A stretch of DNA of 64,000 bases, from assembly GCF_000517105.1 (NCBI RefSeq), contig NZ_KI912154.1:138251-202250 (forward strand), given 5' to 3'. The notes under the pieces are model-generated. The model worked only from the letters and a program-made list of their open reading frames with translations, had not been told where the DNA came from and made no database searches. This DNA is from Fischerella sp. PCC 9605. GTDB lineage: Bacteria; Cyanobacteriota; Cyanobacteriia; Cyanobacteriales; Nostocaceae. Both the position numbers and the translations under genes were made by a program. This document shows, piece by piece, positions 16,507 to 25,262 of this stretch (position 1 is its first letter; every line of letters begins with the position of its first letter).

Positions 16507-19500
16507 TTAGATTTTCCTAAACATACCCAACCGCATTAATATACGCTTCGCCCATTTCCACGACACCACATCATGCAGCAGAGTATAAAAACAGGGAATA
16601 ATAAACAGCGTTAACAGTGTTGCCAAAGACAATCCCGAAAACACTACAATACCCAACGGTTGCAGAAATTCTGAACCTTCCCCAATTCCCAAAGCTAAGG
16701 GGAACATGCCTAGAACCGTGGTAATTGTAGTCATCAGGACTGGGCGTAAACGTTGAGGAGCAGCTTGCAAAATTGCCGTTTGACGATCAACGCCTTTGTG
16801 TTCTCGAAGTTGATTTGCCAGTTCCACCATAATGATGGCGTTGTTAACTACAATACCCACAAGTAAAACCGCACCGACAATTACAGTTGCACCAATGGCA
16901 GTTTTAGTAACATATAGCCCAAAAATTCCCCCAGCTAATGCCAATGGTATTGTAAACATAATTACTAGTGGGTCAATCAGTGAATTATATTGCACTGCCA
17001 TGACCACGAAAACTAAAAAGCTTGCTAATCCCCCTAACAACCACAGAGAGTTTTGTAATTGCCGATTGGATTCCGCTGTCGAACTGGGTAGGACGGTAAC
17101 ACCTTGAGGCAATTTTAAGCTATTCAATACTTCATTCACCTGTGCTTGGGCGTCACTGAGATTTGCCCCTTCAGTCAAATTACCAGCGATAATGAAAACC
17201 TGACGTTGGTTGATGCGCTGAATCTCTCCAGGGGCTTGAGCATCGACAATACTTGCTACGTCACTAAGGCGTACCTGACGATTATTCTCCACAAATAAGG
17301 GTAATCTCTCCAGTTGGGAGGGCGATCGCACAGATTCTTCATTTAATTGCACCCGCACATCCACAAGACGATTTTCCCGTTGCAGCTGTGTGGGTACACT
17401 TCCTTGAATTGCAGTCGCAATCGTGTCACCAATTTCTCTTGCAGTCAAACCCAAAGCTGCAACCCTTTCCCAATCTGGACGGATTTGAATTTCGGGTTGA
17501 CGCGGATCGGCATCGGGACGAAATCTGGCTAAGGTGACTTTTTCTTCTAGGCTTGCCAGCAATTGCTGTCCAGCTTGTTGTAGAGTGTCTGCGTCATTTC
17601 CTTGCAGAACTATGTCAACATCAGCACCACGAGTGGGAGAGTTGGTGAGAATTAAACCCCGTACTTGACCAGGAGCTAAACGCAAGCGAATACCTGCTAA
17701 ATTTAGTTTGTTAAATTCTTGAGTGACTCGTTCAACATAGGCTTCTATATCAGAATCAGGTTTGAGAGTAATAGTGCTGGAACTCCGCAGCGGATTTTCA
17801 GTGGTGTTGCTGCCAAATAAAAAACCGCCGATGCTGGAAAATACGTACTCTGTTTCTGGCTGGCGGCGGAGAATGTCATCAACCGCAGCCATGACTTTTT
17901 GATTATTTTCTAAAGGTGTACCGGGAGGAAACTGAGCAAATAAGCTAGCTTGTCCGGTGTTGATGCGGGGTAGAATTTCTTGGGGAATGTGTGGTGCTAT
18001 CCACAAACTACCACCACCTAACAGGGCAATTGCGATCGCCACAGCTAACAAGCGAAAACGCAATACTTTACTCAAAAAAGTACCGTATCCTCTAGTTGCA
18101 GCATCAAAGCGGCGATTAAACTTCCGTAAGAACCAGAAATCACTCAGGCCACTGGAAATACGCCATGACAACATCCGGGAAGTGAGCATCGGTACTACTG
18201 TTACCGCAATTAAGATAGAAGCGGCGACAGCAAAGCTGATGGTGAGAATTAATTCATTGAATAGCAGCGAGATAAAGCCGCCAATAAGCAAAAACGGCAA
18301 CACGGCTACTAGGTTGGTGCTAGTAGAAGCCACCAAAGCTGATTCTACTTCTTGGCTGCTTTGTTCTGCCTGTCTAATTAATTGCCACGGACTCAAGTGG
18401 GTTCTCGTATCTTTGCCGGGAGTCATACCCGCACCCTCGGCAATATTCTCCAACATGACGATGGAGTTATCTACCACAATACCTACACCCAATGCCAAAC
18501 CGCCCAAGCTGAAAATATTCAGCGATAAGCCAAATAAACCCATGAAAATAATGGCAGCAAGGGTTGCGAGAGGAATGGCAATCACAATGATCAGAGTTTG
18601 CCGCAACGAACCGAGAAATAAAAGGACGGCGATCGCTGCCAATGCTGCTCCGATCAAACCGGAACTAGTAACATTGGCAATAGAATTACTGATAAACCGT
18701 GATTCATCTAAGGTAGGTGTGAGAACTGTTCCCTCAGGAATAACACCAGATTTTCTCAATTCTTCTATTCGCTTTTTTACTCCATCGACAACATCAATTG
18801 TGTTGGCATCTGGCTGCTTTTGGATGCTGACTTTTACCGCTGGTTCCCCGTTAAGTAAGACGAATAGGCGTTGTTTTTCTGTACCATCAATGACTTCAGC
18901 AAAGTCACGTAGATAGATGCGACTGGGAGGAGTGGGAGAGGGGGAGACAGGGAGAGTGGAGGAAGTGGAAGAAGTGGGGGAAGATGAGGAGACTTCAAAA
19001 GAAAGATTGCGGATTTCATCAGCGGTTTGGAAGCGTCCGACAGTGCGGGTGAGAGGTTCGGAATTTTGTCCAAAAATTCGACCACCAGAGATATCTTGGT
19101 TCCGATTTGTCAGTTCATTAAGTACATCTGTTAAACCAACACCCAATGCTTGTAAGCGATCTAAATCTATATTTAGCCTGACTTCTTCTTGTACTCCTCC
19201 CGATACGTCTACCCCCGCTACTCCTGACACCACACTTAGTTCACGAACTAGTTCTTCTTCGGCAAATACCCGCAAATCAACACCTTTTAATGAAGGTGAA
19301 GTTAATGCCAATTCGTAAATAGGTGATTGAGAAGGGTCAAATTTAAAGATACGAGGTTCTTCTATCGTGTCTGGTAAATTACTTCTGGCTCTATTAAATG
19401 CAGCTGTGGCATCATTGAGGGCTTGGTCAATATTACCTCCCGGTTGAAAGAACAAATCCAAATTTATCTGTCCTTCGCGGGTTTGAGAAAAAATTTGCAC

Positions 19501-19758
19501 CACGCCCTCTGTAGCAGCAAAAGCTTCTTCCAGTGGCTTAGTGACTTCGTCTACCGCTACCTCTGGTGAAACTCCAGGGGCTTCGATTCGCACACCAATC
19601 CGGGGATAGGTAATTGATGGCAGTAAATCTACTGGCAGTTTAGTAATAAAAAATATGCCCATTACAATCACTGCCAAGGTTAGCATCAGTGTGCCGATGT
19701 GTTGGCGGATAGCGAGGGCGCTGACACTAAATCCCCCACCCTGTTTTGTTGCCTGCAT
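16507..19758 (-). CDS. RND efflux permease (AcrB/HAE type)
   Basis: A 1083-residue inner-membrane pump subunit with the standard two halves of six helices and large periplasmic loops. Typical pieces are VDLLPSITYPRIGVRIEAPG and EVAVDEVTKPLEEAFAATEG near the N terminus, LGGLALGVGIVVDNSIVMLE in TM4, and VGIVVNNAIIMVELANQLRE followed by RLRPVLMTTITTVLGMFPLA near TM10-11. In TM4 the usual Asp pair of drug exporters is Asp-Asn, so proton coupling and substrate class are uncertain. A Ser/Thr/Pro insertion at about residues 253-277 is encoded by purine-rich repeat DNA. The membrane fusion protein gene is 126 bases upstream; no outer-membrane factor is adjacent. Confidence 0.93.
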   Translation of the reverse strand: MQATKQGGGFSVSALAIRQHIGTLMLTLAVIVMGIFFITKLPVDLLPSITYPRIGVRIEAPGVSPEVAVDEVTKPLEEAFAATEGVVQIFSQTREGQINLDLFFQPGGNIDQALNDATAAFNRARSNLPDTIEEPRIFKFDPSQSPIYELALTSPSLKGVDLRVFAEEELVRELSVVSGVAGVDVSGGVQEEVRLNIDLDRLQALGVGLTDVLNELTNRNQDISGGRIFGQNSEPLTRTVGRFQTADEIRNLSFEVSSSSPTSSTSSTLPVSPSPTPPSRIYLRDFAEVIDGTEKQRLFVLLNGEPAVKVSIQKQPDANTIDVVDGVKKRIEELRKSGVIPEGTVLTPTLDESRFISNSIANVTSSGLIGAALAAIAVLLFLGSLRQTLIIVIAIPLATLAAIIFMGLFGLSLNIFSLGGLALGVGIVVDNSIVMLENIAEGAGMTPGKDTRTHLSPWQLIRQAEQSSQEVESALVASTSTNLVAVLPFLLIGGFISLLFNELILTISFAVAASILIAVTVVPMLTSRMLSWRISSGLSDFWFLRKFNRRFDAATRGYGTFLSKVLRFRLLAVAIAIALLGGGSLWIAPHIPQEILPRINTGQASLFAQFPPGTPLENNQKVMAAVDDILRRQPETEYVFSSIGGFLFGSNTTENPLRSSSTITLKPDSDIEAYVERVTQEFNKLNLAGIRLRLAPGQVRGLILTNSPTRGADVDIVLQGNDADTLQQAGQQLLASLEEKVTLARFRPDADPRQPEIQIRPDWERVAALGLTAREIGDTIATAIQGSVPTQLQRENRLVDVRVQLNEESVRSPSQLERLPLFVENNRQVRLSDVASIVDAQAPGEIQRINQRQVFIIAGNLTEGANLSDAQAQVNEVLNSLKLPQGVTVLPSSTAESNRQLQNSLWLLGGLASFLVFVVMAVQYNSLIDPLVIMFTIPLALAGGIFGLYVTKTAIGATVIVGAVLLVGIVVNNAIIMVELANQLREHKGVDRQTAILQAAPQRLRPVLMTTITTVLGMFPLALGIGEGSEFLQPLGIVVFSGLSLATLLTLFIIPCFYTLLHDVVSWKWAKRILMRLGMFRKI

Positions 19759-19785
19759 CTTTCTAATTCAAGATAAATAAATGTT

Positions 19786-19884
19786 CTTGTGGTGGCTGTT
19801 GGTAGTTAGTTGTTGGTTGTTGTACCCTGCGGGAAGCCGCTGGCGCGTCTATGGAACGATCAACTACCAACAATCAACTACCAA
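19786..19884. repeat. Repeat array between RND and fusion protein genes
   Basis: GTTGGTAGTTAGTTGTTGG units (19798-19818) and their complements ATCAACTACCAACAATCAAC (19858-19877) flank ACCCTGCGGGAAGCCGCTGG (about 19824-19843), a dispersed GC-rich unit also seen near 1648-1665. The whole can fold as a hairpin. Confidence 0.7.
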
Positions 19885-21249
19885 CTATTTAGGAGTGGAA
19901 TCTAATTTTTCAGAAAGTATCGAAAGACTTACGGCATCCCGATCTCGTAAAGGCTTGCCACTCCGCACTACATACGATTCACCCGGTTCCAAGCCAGATA
20001 TAATTTCCACTTTGCCATCAGCACGTTTACCTAGCGTTACGGATCTGGCAGCAACCGTTGTTTTATCTCCTCCCCGTACCACCACAAACACTTTGCCCTG
20101 ATTATTTTCGATCTTGGATTCTGGATTTTGGTTAGGGCTTTCTCCCTCTCTTCCCTGAATGGCTGTTAACGGCACTACCACTCGTTCTTGTCCTCTATTA
20201 GCAAAATTCACTCTTGCATACAGCCCACTAGTAATTTTACTGTCCCTATTGGGAATCACTATTTCTATCGGCACTAAGTAAGTATTAGCTGCTGGGGTAA
20301 TGCGCGTTATCGTGCCAACGTAGGTGTTGTTAGGAAAAGCATCTAGCTTCACTTCTACGGACTGTCCCACTCGAATATTTGCCAGTTCTTTATCAGAAAC
20401 TTCAAATTCCACTTTTATACGGCTAAAATCACCGATTTTCAATATTTCATTACCTGGTTGCAGCAGATCTCCCGGTTCTGGCACTTTGTCTAAAACTGCA
20501 CCAGCGATGGGGGATGCGATCCTAGAATAGGATCTGCGCTCTTTTGCTTGCGCCACTAACGCTTGTTGAGCAGTTAATCTACCTTTGGCAGCAGCAACGG
20601 CTTCCTCTTCTGTACGCACTTGCTCTTGGGCAGCACGTAATGCTTGTGCAGCGGTTTGGGCATTGGTGCGCGCTTGTTCGGCTGCTTGTTGCGAAATCGC
20701 ACCTTCTTTCAACAGTTTCTCCTGCCTGTTTGCATCCGAAAGCGCTTGCGCTACCTGCAATCGCGCCTGTTCTACCTCAACACGGGCATTACTGGCTTGA
20801 GCATTTGCTCTGGCTACTTCCGATCTAAGTGCTGCTAGTTCTGCTTCGGCTTGATTTAATTCTGTTTTCAGGATTGTATCGTCAACCTGTCCGATAATTT
20901 GTCCTAGTCTGAGGGTATCTCCCTCATCTACATTCAATGCTACAAGGCGTCCTTCTACCTGCGATCGCAGCGATACTTCGCGGAATGGTTTGGTAATGCC
21001 TCTATATTCTAATTGTTGTTGCAAACCACTCTCACGGGCGATTGCTACATCTACAGGTGTTGCACCACCCGCTTGTCCAGCCGCACCACGACGTTCTTGT
21101 TGAGCTTCAGCTGATTCTTTGGGAAGTGAACCGCAACTTCCCATCAGCAGTCCAAGACTTGATAAAAAAGCTAGCAATAAGATTGATGAACACGATGAGA
21201 AGGAATGATTTTTGATTATTTTACGCGGCTGATTTCCGTTCCAAATCAT
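19885..21249 (-). CDS. RND efflux membrane fusion lipoprotein (HlyD/AcrA type)
   Basis: The 454-residue periplasmic adaptor for the permease downstream. The N terminus has a hydrophobic segment ending LLMGSCGS, a lipobox with Cys39 as probable lipidation site. The lipoyl/barrel-sandwich halves (EGRLVALNVDEGDTLRLGQI and SPIAGAVLDKVPEPGDLLQP) flank a long Ala/Gln/Glu-rich coiled-coil hairpin (about 115-230), followed by a beta-barrel (VEFEVSDKELANIRVGQSVE). A short insertion near residue 365 (ESPNQNPESKIENNQ) looks like translated intergenic repeat sequence. Substrate unknown. Confidence 0.92.
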   Translation of the reverse strand: MIWNGNQPRKIIKNHSFSSCSSILLLAFLSSLGLLMGSCGSLPKESAEAQQERRGAAGQAGGATPVDVAIARESGLQQQLEYRGITKPFREVSLRSQVEGRLVALNVDEGDTLRLGQIIGQVDDTILKTELNQAEAELAALRSEVARANAQASNARVEVEQARLQVAQALSDANRQEKLLKEGAISQQAAEQARTNAQTAAQALRAAQEQVRTEEEAVAAAKGRLTAQQALVAQAKERRSYSRIASPIAGAVLDKVPEPGDLLQPGNEILKIGDFSRIKVEFEVSDKELANIRVGQSVEVKLDAFPNNTYVGTITRITPAANTYLVPIEIVIPNRDSKITSGLYARVNFANRGQERVVVPLTAIQGREGESPNQNPESKIENNQGKVFVVVRGGDKTTVAARSVTLGKRADGKVEIISGLEPGESYVVRSGKPLRDRDAVSLSILSEKLDSTPK

Positions 21250-21950
21250 TACTATTTTGCTCCTAGGCAGTTTTGGCTATGACACCCGTTTATTAACAAC
21301 CAGTCACGATGGATATCATGAATATCACTTGGGCTATAGATATAAGGGAAAAGTTCCCTAAAAAAAGAGATAAAGTGTAAGTTTTATTTCATTATTTATC
21401 ACAATTTTTTGTATAAAAAACTACTATTTATTTTATAGAGAAGAGCGAGCATAATGCTAAGTATGCTGATTTATCAAGGCTTAAATGTGAACTGATGCAA
21501 TTATTTATTTAGTATAAATTTTTATGGCTGATTTTGTCTCTACTTATAGACATAGGAGTTGTAATCGCTGAAAATAAGCCTTTTTGTAGTTGGCTTCAAC
21601 CTAACAGAAGTAATCAAAATAATTAGAAAGAAGAATTGAACATACTATCACTCCTAGTTGTTTTTATCTTTATCCTAGAGACTATACCTAGGAGGTACAT
21701 GAGGAGAAAGTCATGTGTACACCCATGACTTAAGTCATGTGTTTACCATGTCAAATGTGATGAATTCATATTTTCTTTTCTAAAGGAACAAAAGAGTTAT
21801 TTATTTACAACGCTGTAGCAAAACTACCAGTAATTCTTATAATATTTAGTTTATATTAAGAAAGGTAAAATTATTGGAAATAACGGACACACATAATGTA
21901 TGTCCCCTTGTAAGCAGTTGTAACTTTACTTTACGCGAGGAAGGCTAACA
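21250..21950. other. Divergent promoter region, 701 bases
   Basis: AT-rich spacer between the divergent efflux operon and the CpcS-like gene. No gene is visible. The notable feature is the palindrome at 21724-21739, listed separately. A GGAGGTACATGAGG stretch near 21691-21704 resembles a ribosome site but leads to no open frame. Confidence 0.55.
21708..21742. promoter_or_regulatory. Candidate operator palindrome
   Basis: CATGACTTAAGTCATG at 21724-21739 is a perfect 16-base palindrome. AAGTCATGTGT occurs twice as a direct repeat (21708-21718 and 21732-21742). This may be a regulator binding site for the efflux operon or the lyase gene; no specific regulator is indicated. Confidence 0.45.
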
Positions 21951-22481
21951 GTGACATCACCACTTGTACAAACTACTGACGAATCTCTACTCGCGGAATT
22001 TTTCCAAGCATCAGTGGGTAAATGGCGCTCTGAGAGGCGTTATTATACCCTGCCGGAAGGAGAAACAAAAGTGATGGAGAGTTTAATTACGATCCGGTTT
22101 TTAGAACAGGGATGTGATGAATTGCAAAAGCTAGCTCAAATGCACGGTTTGCCTGCTACAGTGAATTTGACCTGTGGTGCTGAAGTAACTTGGGAAAGTA
22201 CTAATTCGATTTCAGGCAGGAAAGAATCAAACGGGAAAACCATATTTGGAGCTTTAGGAAGTGTATTGTATCGCGATCGCGGTTTCGCCACAACTAAGCC
22301 AGTTACCGCCCAGTATTACTTCCCCAATCCCAAAACCCTATGTTTGCGAACTGAGTACAATGGCTCTGTATTTGAGGAAGAGTTAAAGCTAGTCGGCAGC
22401 AAGTATCGAACACGACAGACAATTATCTCTCGTGCTGGCGAACAGTTGATGATTGGTCAGTATTTGGAAAAAAGGATTTAG
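21951..22481 (+). CDS. CpcS/CpeS-like phycobiliprotein lyase
   Basis: A 176-residue protein resembling the CpcS/CpeS family, lipocalin-like lyases that attach bilins to cysteines of phycobiliproteins. Supporting pieces are the N-terminal FFQASVGKWRSERRYYTLPE and the C-terminal RTRQTIISRAGEQLMIGQYL, plus length. The GTG start at 21951 follows GAGGAAGG at good spacing. Which phycobiliprotein it serves, or whether it is a divergent member without lyase activity, cannot be said. A possible small membrane protein is encoded 20 bases downstream. Confidence 0.75.
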   Translation: MTSPLVQTTDESLLAEFFQASVGKWRSERRYYTLPEGETKVMESLITIRFLEQGCDELQKLAQMHGLPATVNLTCGAEVTWESTNSISGRKESNGKTIFGALGSVLYRDRGFATTKPVTAQYYFPNPKTLCLRTEYNGSVFEEELKLVGSKYRTRQTIISRAGEQLMIGQYLEKRI

Positions 22482-22501
22482 ATAGCTCCTATAGAATTGT
22501 T

Positions 22502-22672
22502 ATGGGGGCAAAGCCATCTCGCGTAAAGACTTGGATTGTTTGTTTTATTTGGTTCCTTGTAGTAGTTGGAATCACAATACTTTATATTTACCCCTCGATT
22601 AGTTGCAAGCTATGGACGAACCAACAGGGTTGTGAAATCAATGAGTGGAGGATACGCAATGAACCACCATGA
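22502..22672 (+). CDS. Possible small single-helix membrane protein
   Basis: A 56-codon frame starts at the ATG at 22502, 20 bases after the CpcS-like stop. It reads MGAKPSRVKTW, then a hydrophobic helix (about residues 12-32, WIVCFIWFLVVVGITILY), then a polar tail with two Cys (SCKLWTNQQGCE) and ends at 22672. The positive-inside arrangement and placement suggest a real gene, but no strong ribosome site is seen and I do not recognise a family. It could be a chance frame. Confidence 0.4.
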   Translation: MGAKPSRVKTWIVCFIWFLVVVGITILYIYPSISCKLWTNQQGCEINEWRIRNEPP

Positions 22673-22708
22673 CTACTCCCTTCCCATCACAAAACTACCT
22701 AATTCATC

Positions 22709-23281
22709 TCACAACTGTAACTCAAACCCAGGCAAAACCTCTTCACCAGAAAGTATGGCTGGGAGTTGAACCACCTTTGCAGGTTGTCCAAGTTTGTAAA
22801 TTTCTACCTGCCCATCTTGAGGATTAATCAGCCAGCCTAAGCGCAAACCATTTTCTACATACTCCTGCATCTTATCTTGCAAGGATTTGAGACTGTCAGT
22901 TTCAGACCGCAATTCAATCACAAAGTCAGGCATCAGTGGGGGAAATTTTTTGCGTTCTTCTGGAGTCAGTGCTTCCCAACGCTCCAATTTTACCCAAGCA
23001 GCATCGGGCGATCGCTGTGCCCCATTGGGCAGTTTAAATATAGTAGAGGAGCTGAAAACTTTTCCTAATCGAGTTTGGCGGTTCCAGTTATTCAAATCAG
23101 TAATCAAATCTGCTTCTTGTCCTCCGCTTTCTCCTCCCACTGGTGGCACTATAATCAATTCTCCTTTTGCATTCATTTCTAGGTTCAAATCTCTGTTCGC
23201 CATGCAGAGTTGATAAAATTGCTCATCCGTAAGATGCATAATAGGCTCTAGGTTTAGCACAACAGTATTCATATAAGGCAA
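22709..23281 (-). CDS. Uma2 family (DUF820) PD-(D/E)XK nuclease-like protein
   Basis: A 190-residue paralogue of the gene at 15884-16462. Family blocks are FYQLCMANRDLNLEMNAKGE, PPVGGESGGQEADLI, QRSPDAAWVKLERW (core Asp), MPDFVIELRSETDSL (core Glu), KMQEYVENGLRLGWLINPQ and PGFEL at the C terminus. Function in the cell is unknown. It converges on the CpcS-like gene and lies downstream of the flavodiiron operon on the same strand. Confidence 0.9.
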   Translation of the reverse strand: MPYMNTVVLNLEPIMHLTDEQFYQLCMANRDLNLEMNAKGELIIVPPVGGESGGQEADLITDLNNWNRQTRLGKVFSSSTIFKLPNGAQRSPDAAWVKLERWEALTPEERKKFPPLMPDFVIELRSETDSLKSLQDKMQEYVENGLRLGWLINPQDGQVEIYKLGQPAKVVQLPAILSGEEVLPGFELQL

Positions 23282-23386
23282 CTTAATTTTGAGTTAGCCA
23301 GAAATTAAATTACCCTAATCCTAACCCCTCCTCGCTTACGAGGAGGGGCTGGGGGTGGGGTTTCTAAAAAAACTAAAACAAACCAA

Positions 23387-25099
23387 TTAATAATGATTCC
23401 CTGATTTGCGATGATGTACGGCTGTAACACCATCAGGATCTAACACTTTGCCATTATCCACAATCGCATATACCAGCCAGTGATCGCCAGCTTCCATCCG
23501 GTGTTGTACAGTGCATTCCAGGTATGCCAGCGCATCTGTGAGGATGGGATTGCCATTTTCAGTTTCTTCAGTGGCAATACCAGCAAAACGGTCTTGTGCC
23601 GGGCCAAAGGGTTTGAGGAAGTGCTTCATCAACCCCAAGTGATTGCCTTCTCTAAGGATGTTGAGAACGAATGTGTTACCTGAGTGTGTCAGTGGTTCGA
23701 CTGCGCGGTCTTTGGCAACGGCAATGGTAAAACCAGGGGGATTAAAGCTTGCCTGCGATACCCAAGAGGCTAACATTGCACTGGAGATATCGCCTCGCTT
23801 GGCTGTGAGAACACATAACGATCCAACAATTCGTCCAACGGCTTGTTCAACGTTGGTGGCGGGTTGGCTGGGAGTACGCACTTTTTTAGCTTTCTTCAGT
23901 GCTTGGGCGAAGTCGGTTCCTGCTTCTTCGCACATTTGCAGGGTGACATCGTTAGGTTTGAATTTCACCCGAATTGGGTCAAAGCCAAACCGATAGCCAG
24001 CGTCTTTGAGTTTGCCTTCAATTAAATCTATGGCTTCGCCACTCCAGCCATAGGAACCAAATACACCCGCGAGTTTGTTTTTAGCAGCGGTGGAAAGAAC
24101 AATACCCAAAGCAGTTTGCACTGGTGTGGGTGCGTGACCGCCAAGGGTAGGGGAACCGATAATAAAACCTGCTGCTTTCTCTACAGCAGCTTGAATTTCA
24201 GCAGGTTCGGCAACTTCGCAGTTAATTGATTCGACGCTAACACCAGCTTTAGTGATGCCGTGGGCGATCGCTTGGGCTAATGTTGCGGTATTTCCGTAAG
24301 CAGAAGCATAAATTAATGCAATATAAGTATCTTGGGAGGTTTGCTGCTGACTCCATTCCCGATAAGCTTTGGTGAGTTCAATTAAGCCATAACGCACCAA
24401 AGGCCCGTGATTGGGTGCATACATTCTCACCTGCAAATCGGCAAGTTTTTCCAACGCAGTTTCGATTTGACGCGCATGGGGAGCCATCAAACACTCAAAA
24501 TAATAGCGACGATCTTCTAGAAAAGCTTGCCAACCTTCATCAAACACCTGATCGCCACAGATGTGCGTACCAAATAGTTTATCTGTGTATAAAATTTCTG
24601 TTTGCGGATCGTAGGTGCAAAGTTGATCTGGGTAGCGGGGGTTTGGTGTGGGGATAAATTCCAAATGATGGCCTTTGCCTAAATCAAGCGTTTCTTCTCC
24701 CCGCTTGACAAGAATGGGCAAATCTGGGTTTTCCAATGCCCCGCGCAAATTGATTGCCCCAGGATTAGAACAAACAAAAGTTATCTGCGGCGCACGTTCC
24801 AGCAAAACTTTTAATGTGGCGGCACGGTTGGGATTGACGTGACCGAGAATCACATAATCAATTTGTTTTAAATCAATCCGCTGCTGCAACGCATCTAAAT
24901 AAATTTGCGTAAACGTTTCTCCGGGAGGGTCAATCAGGGCAATTTTATCACCTTGAATCAAATAGGAATTCGCAGTTGTACCCTTGGCAAGGGCATATTC
25001 AATTTCAAATCTGAGACGAGTCCAACTGCGCGATCGCAATATAGTTGTATCCGTCACGATGGGGAGAATTTGAACGTCACGGGGTTTTGTGGATGTCAT
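23387..25099 (-). CDS. flv1: Flavodiiron protein, Flv1-like (non-canonical iron ligands)
   Basis: A 570-residue cyanobacterial-type flavodiiron protein with metallo-beta-lactamase-like, flavodoxin-like (YGNTATLAQAIAHGI, SPTLGGHAPTP) and C-terminal flavin-reductase domains. The iron site is altered: where the canonical motif is H-x-E-x-D-H this protein has H87-V-N89-P-N91-R92, and NPRYPD and TDKLFG replace the usual NLHWPD and CDAFG. That places it with Flv1/Flv2-type subunits, which act with Flv3/Flv4 partners in light-dependent oxygen reduction to water. It lies 160 bases downstream of a canonical partner. The tandem Flv3-Flv1 order resembles the heterocyst-type pair of Anabaena, but assignment to the B set is inference. 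Confidence 0.88.
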   Translation of the reverse strand: MTSTKPRDVQILPIVTDTTILRSRSWTRLRFEIEYALAKGTTANSYLIQGDKIALIDPPGETFTQIYLDALQQRIDLKQIDYVILGHVNPNRAATLKVLLERAPQITFVCSNPGAINLRGALENPDLPILVKRGEETLDLGKGHHLEFIPTPNPRYPDQLCTYDPQTEILYTDKLFGTHICGDQVFDEGWQAFLEDRRYYFECLMAPHARQIETALEKLADLQVRMYAPNHGPLVRYGLIELTKAYREWSQQQTSQDTYIALIYASAYGNTATLAQAIAHGITKAGVSVESINCEVAEPAEIQAAVEKAAGFIIGSPTLGGHAPTPVQTALGIVLSTAAKNKLAGVFGSYGWSGEAIDLIEGKLKDAGYRFGFDPIRVKFKPNDVTLQMCEEAGTDFAQALKKAKKVRTPSQPATNVEQAVGRIVGSLCVLTAKRGDISSAMLASWVSQASFNPPGFTIAVAKDRAVEPLTHSGNTFVLNILREGNHLGLMKHFLKPFGPAQDRFAGIATEETENGNPILTDALAYLECTVQHRMEAGDHWLVYAIVDNGKVLDPDGVTAVHHRKSGNHY

Positions 25100-25127
25100 G
25101 GCTTTTTAGGGATCGGGGATTGGGGAA

Positions 25128-25262
25128 TAGATAGTAGATAGTAGATAGTAGTTAGTAGGTAGTAGATAGTAGTTAGTAGATAGTAGATAGTAGATAGTAG
25201 TTAGTAGGTAATGGCCAACAATCAACTACTAACCACTAACCACTAACCACTAACTAAATTTA
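25128..25262. repeat. Long TAGTAGA/TTAGTAG heptamer array with inverted part
   Basis: About 80 bases of tandem AGATAGTAGATAGTAG- and TTAGTAGG-type heptamers (25128-25210) face ACTACTAACCACTAACCACT (25225-25255). It is one of the longest heptamer arrays in the window and separates flv3 from flv1. Confidence 0.85.

Noticed and set aside
17957-18916. 319-codon plus-strand frame opposite the RND permease gene
   Set aside because: The minus-strand protein has unmistakable RND motifs throughout; the antisense frame is a by-product of its codon usage.
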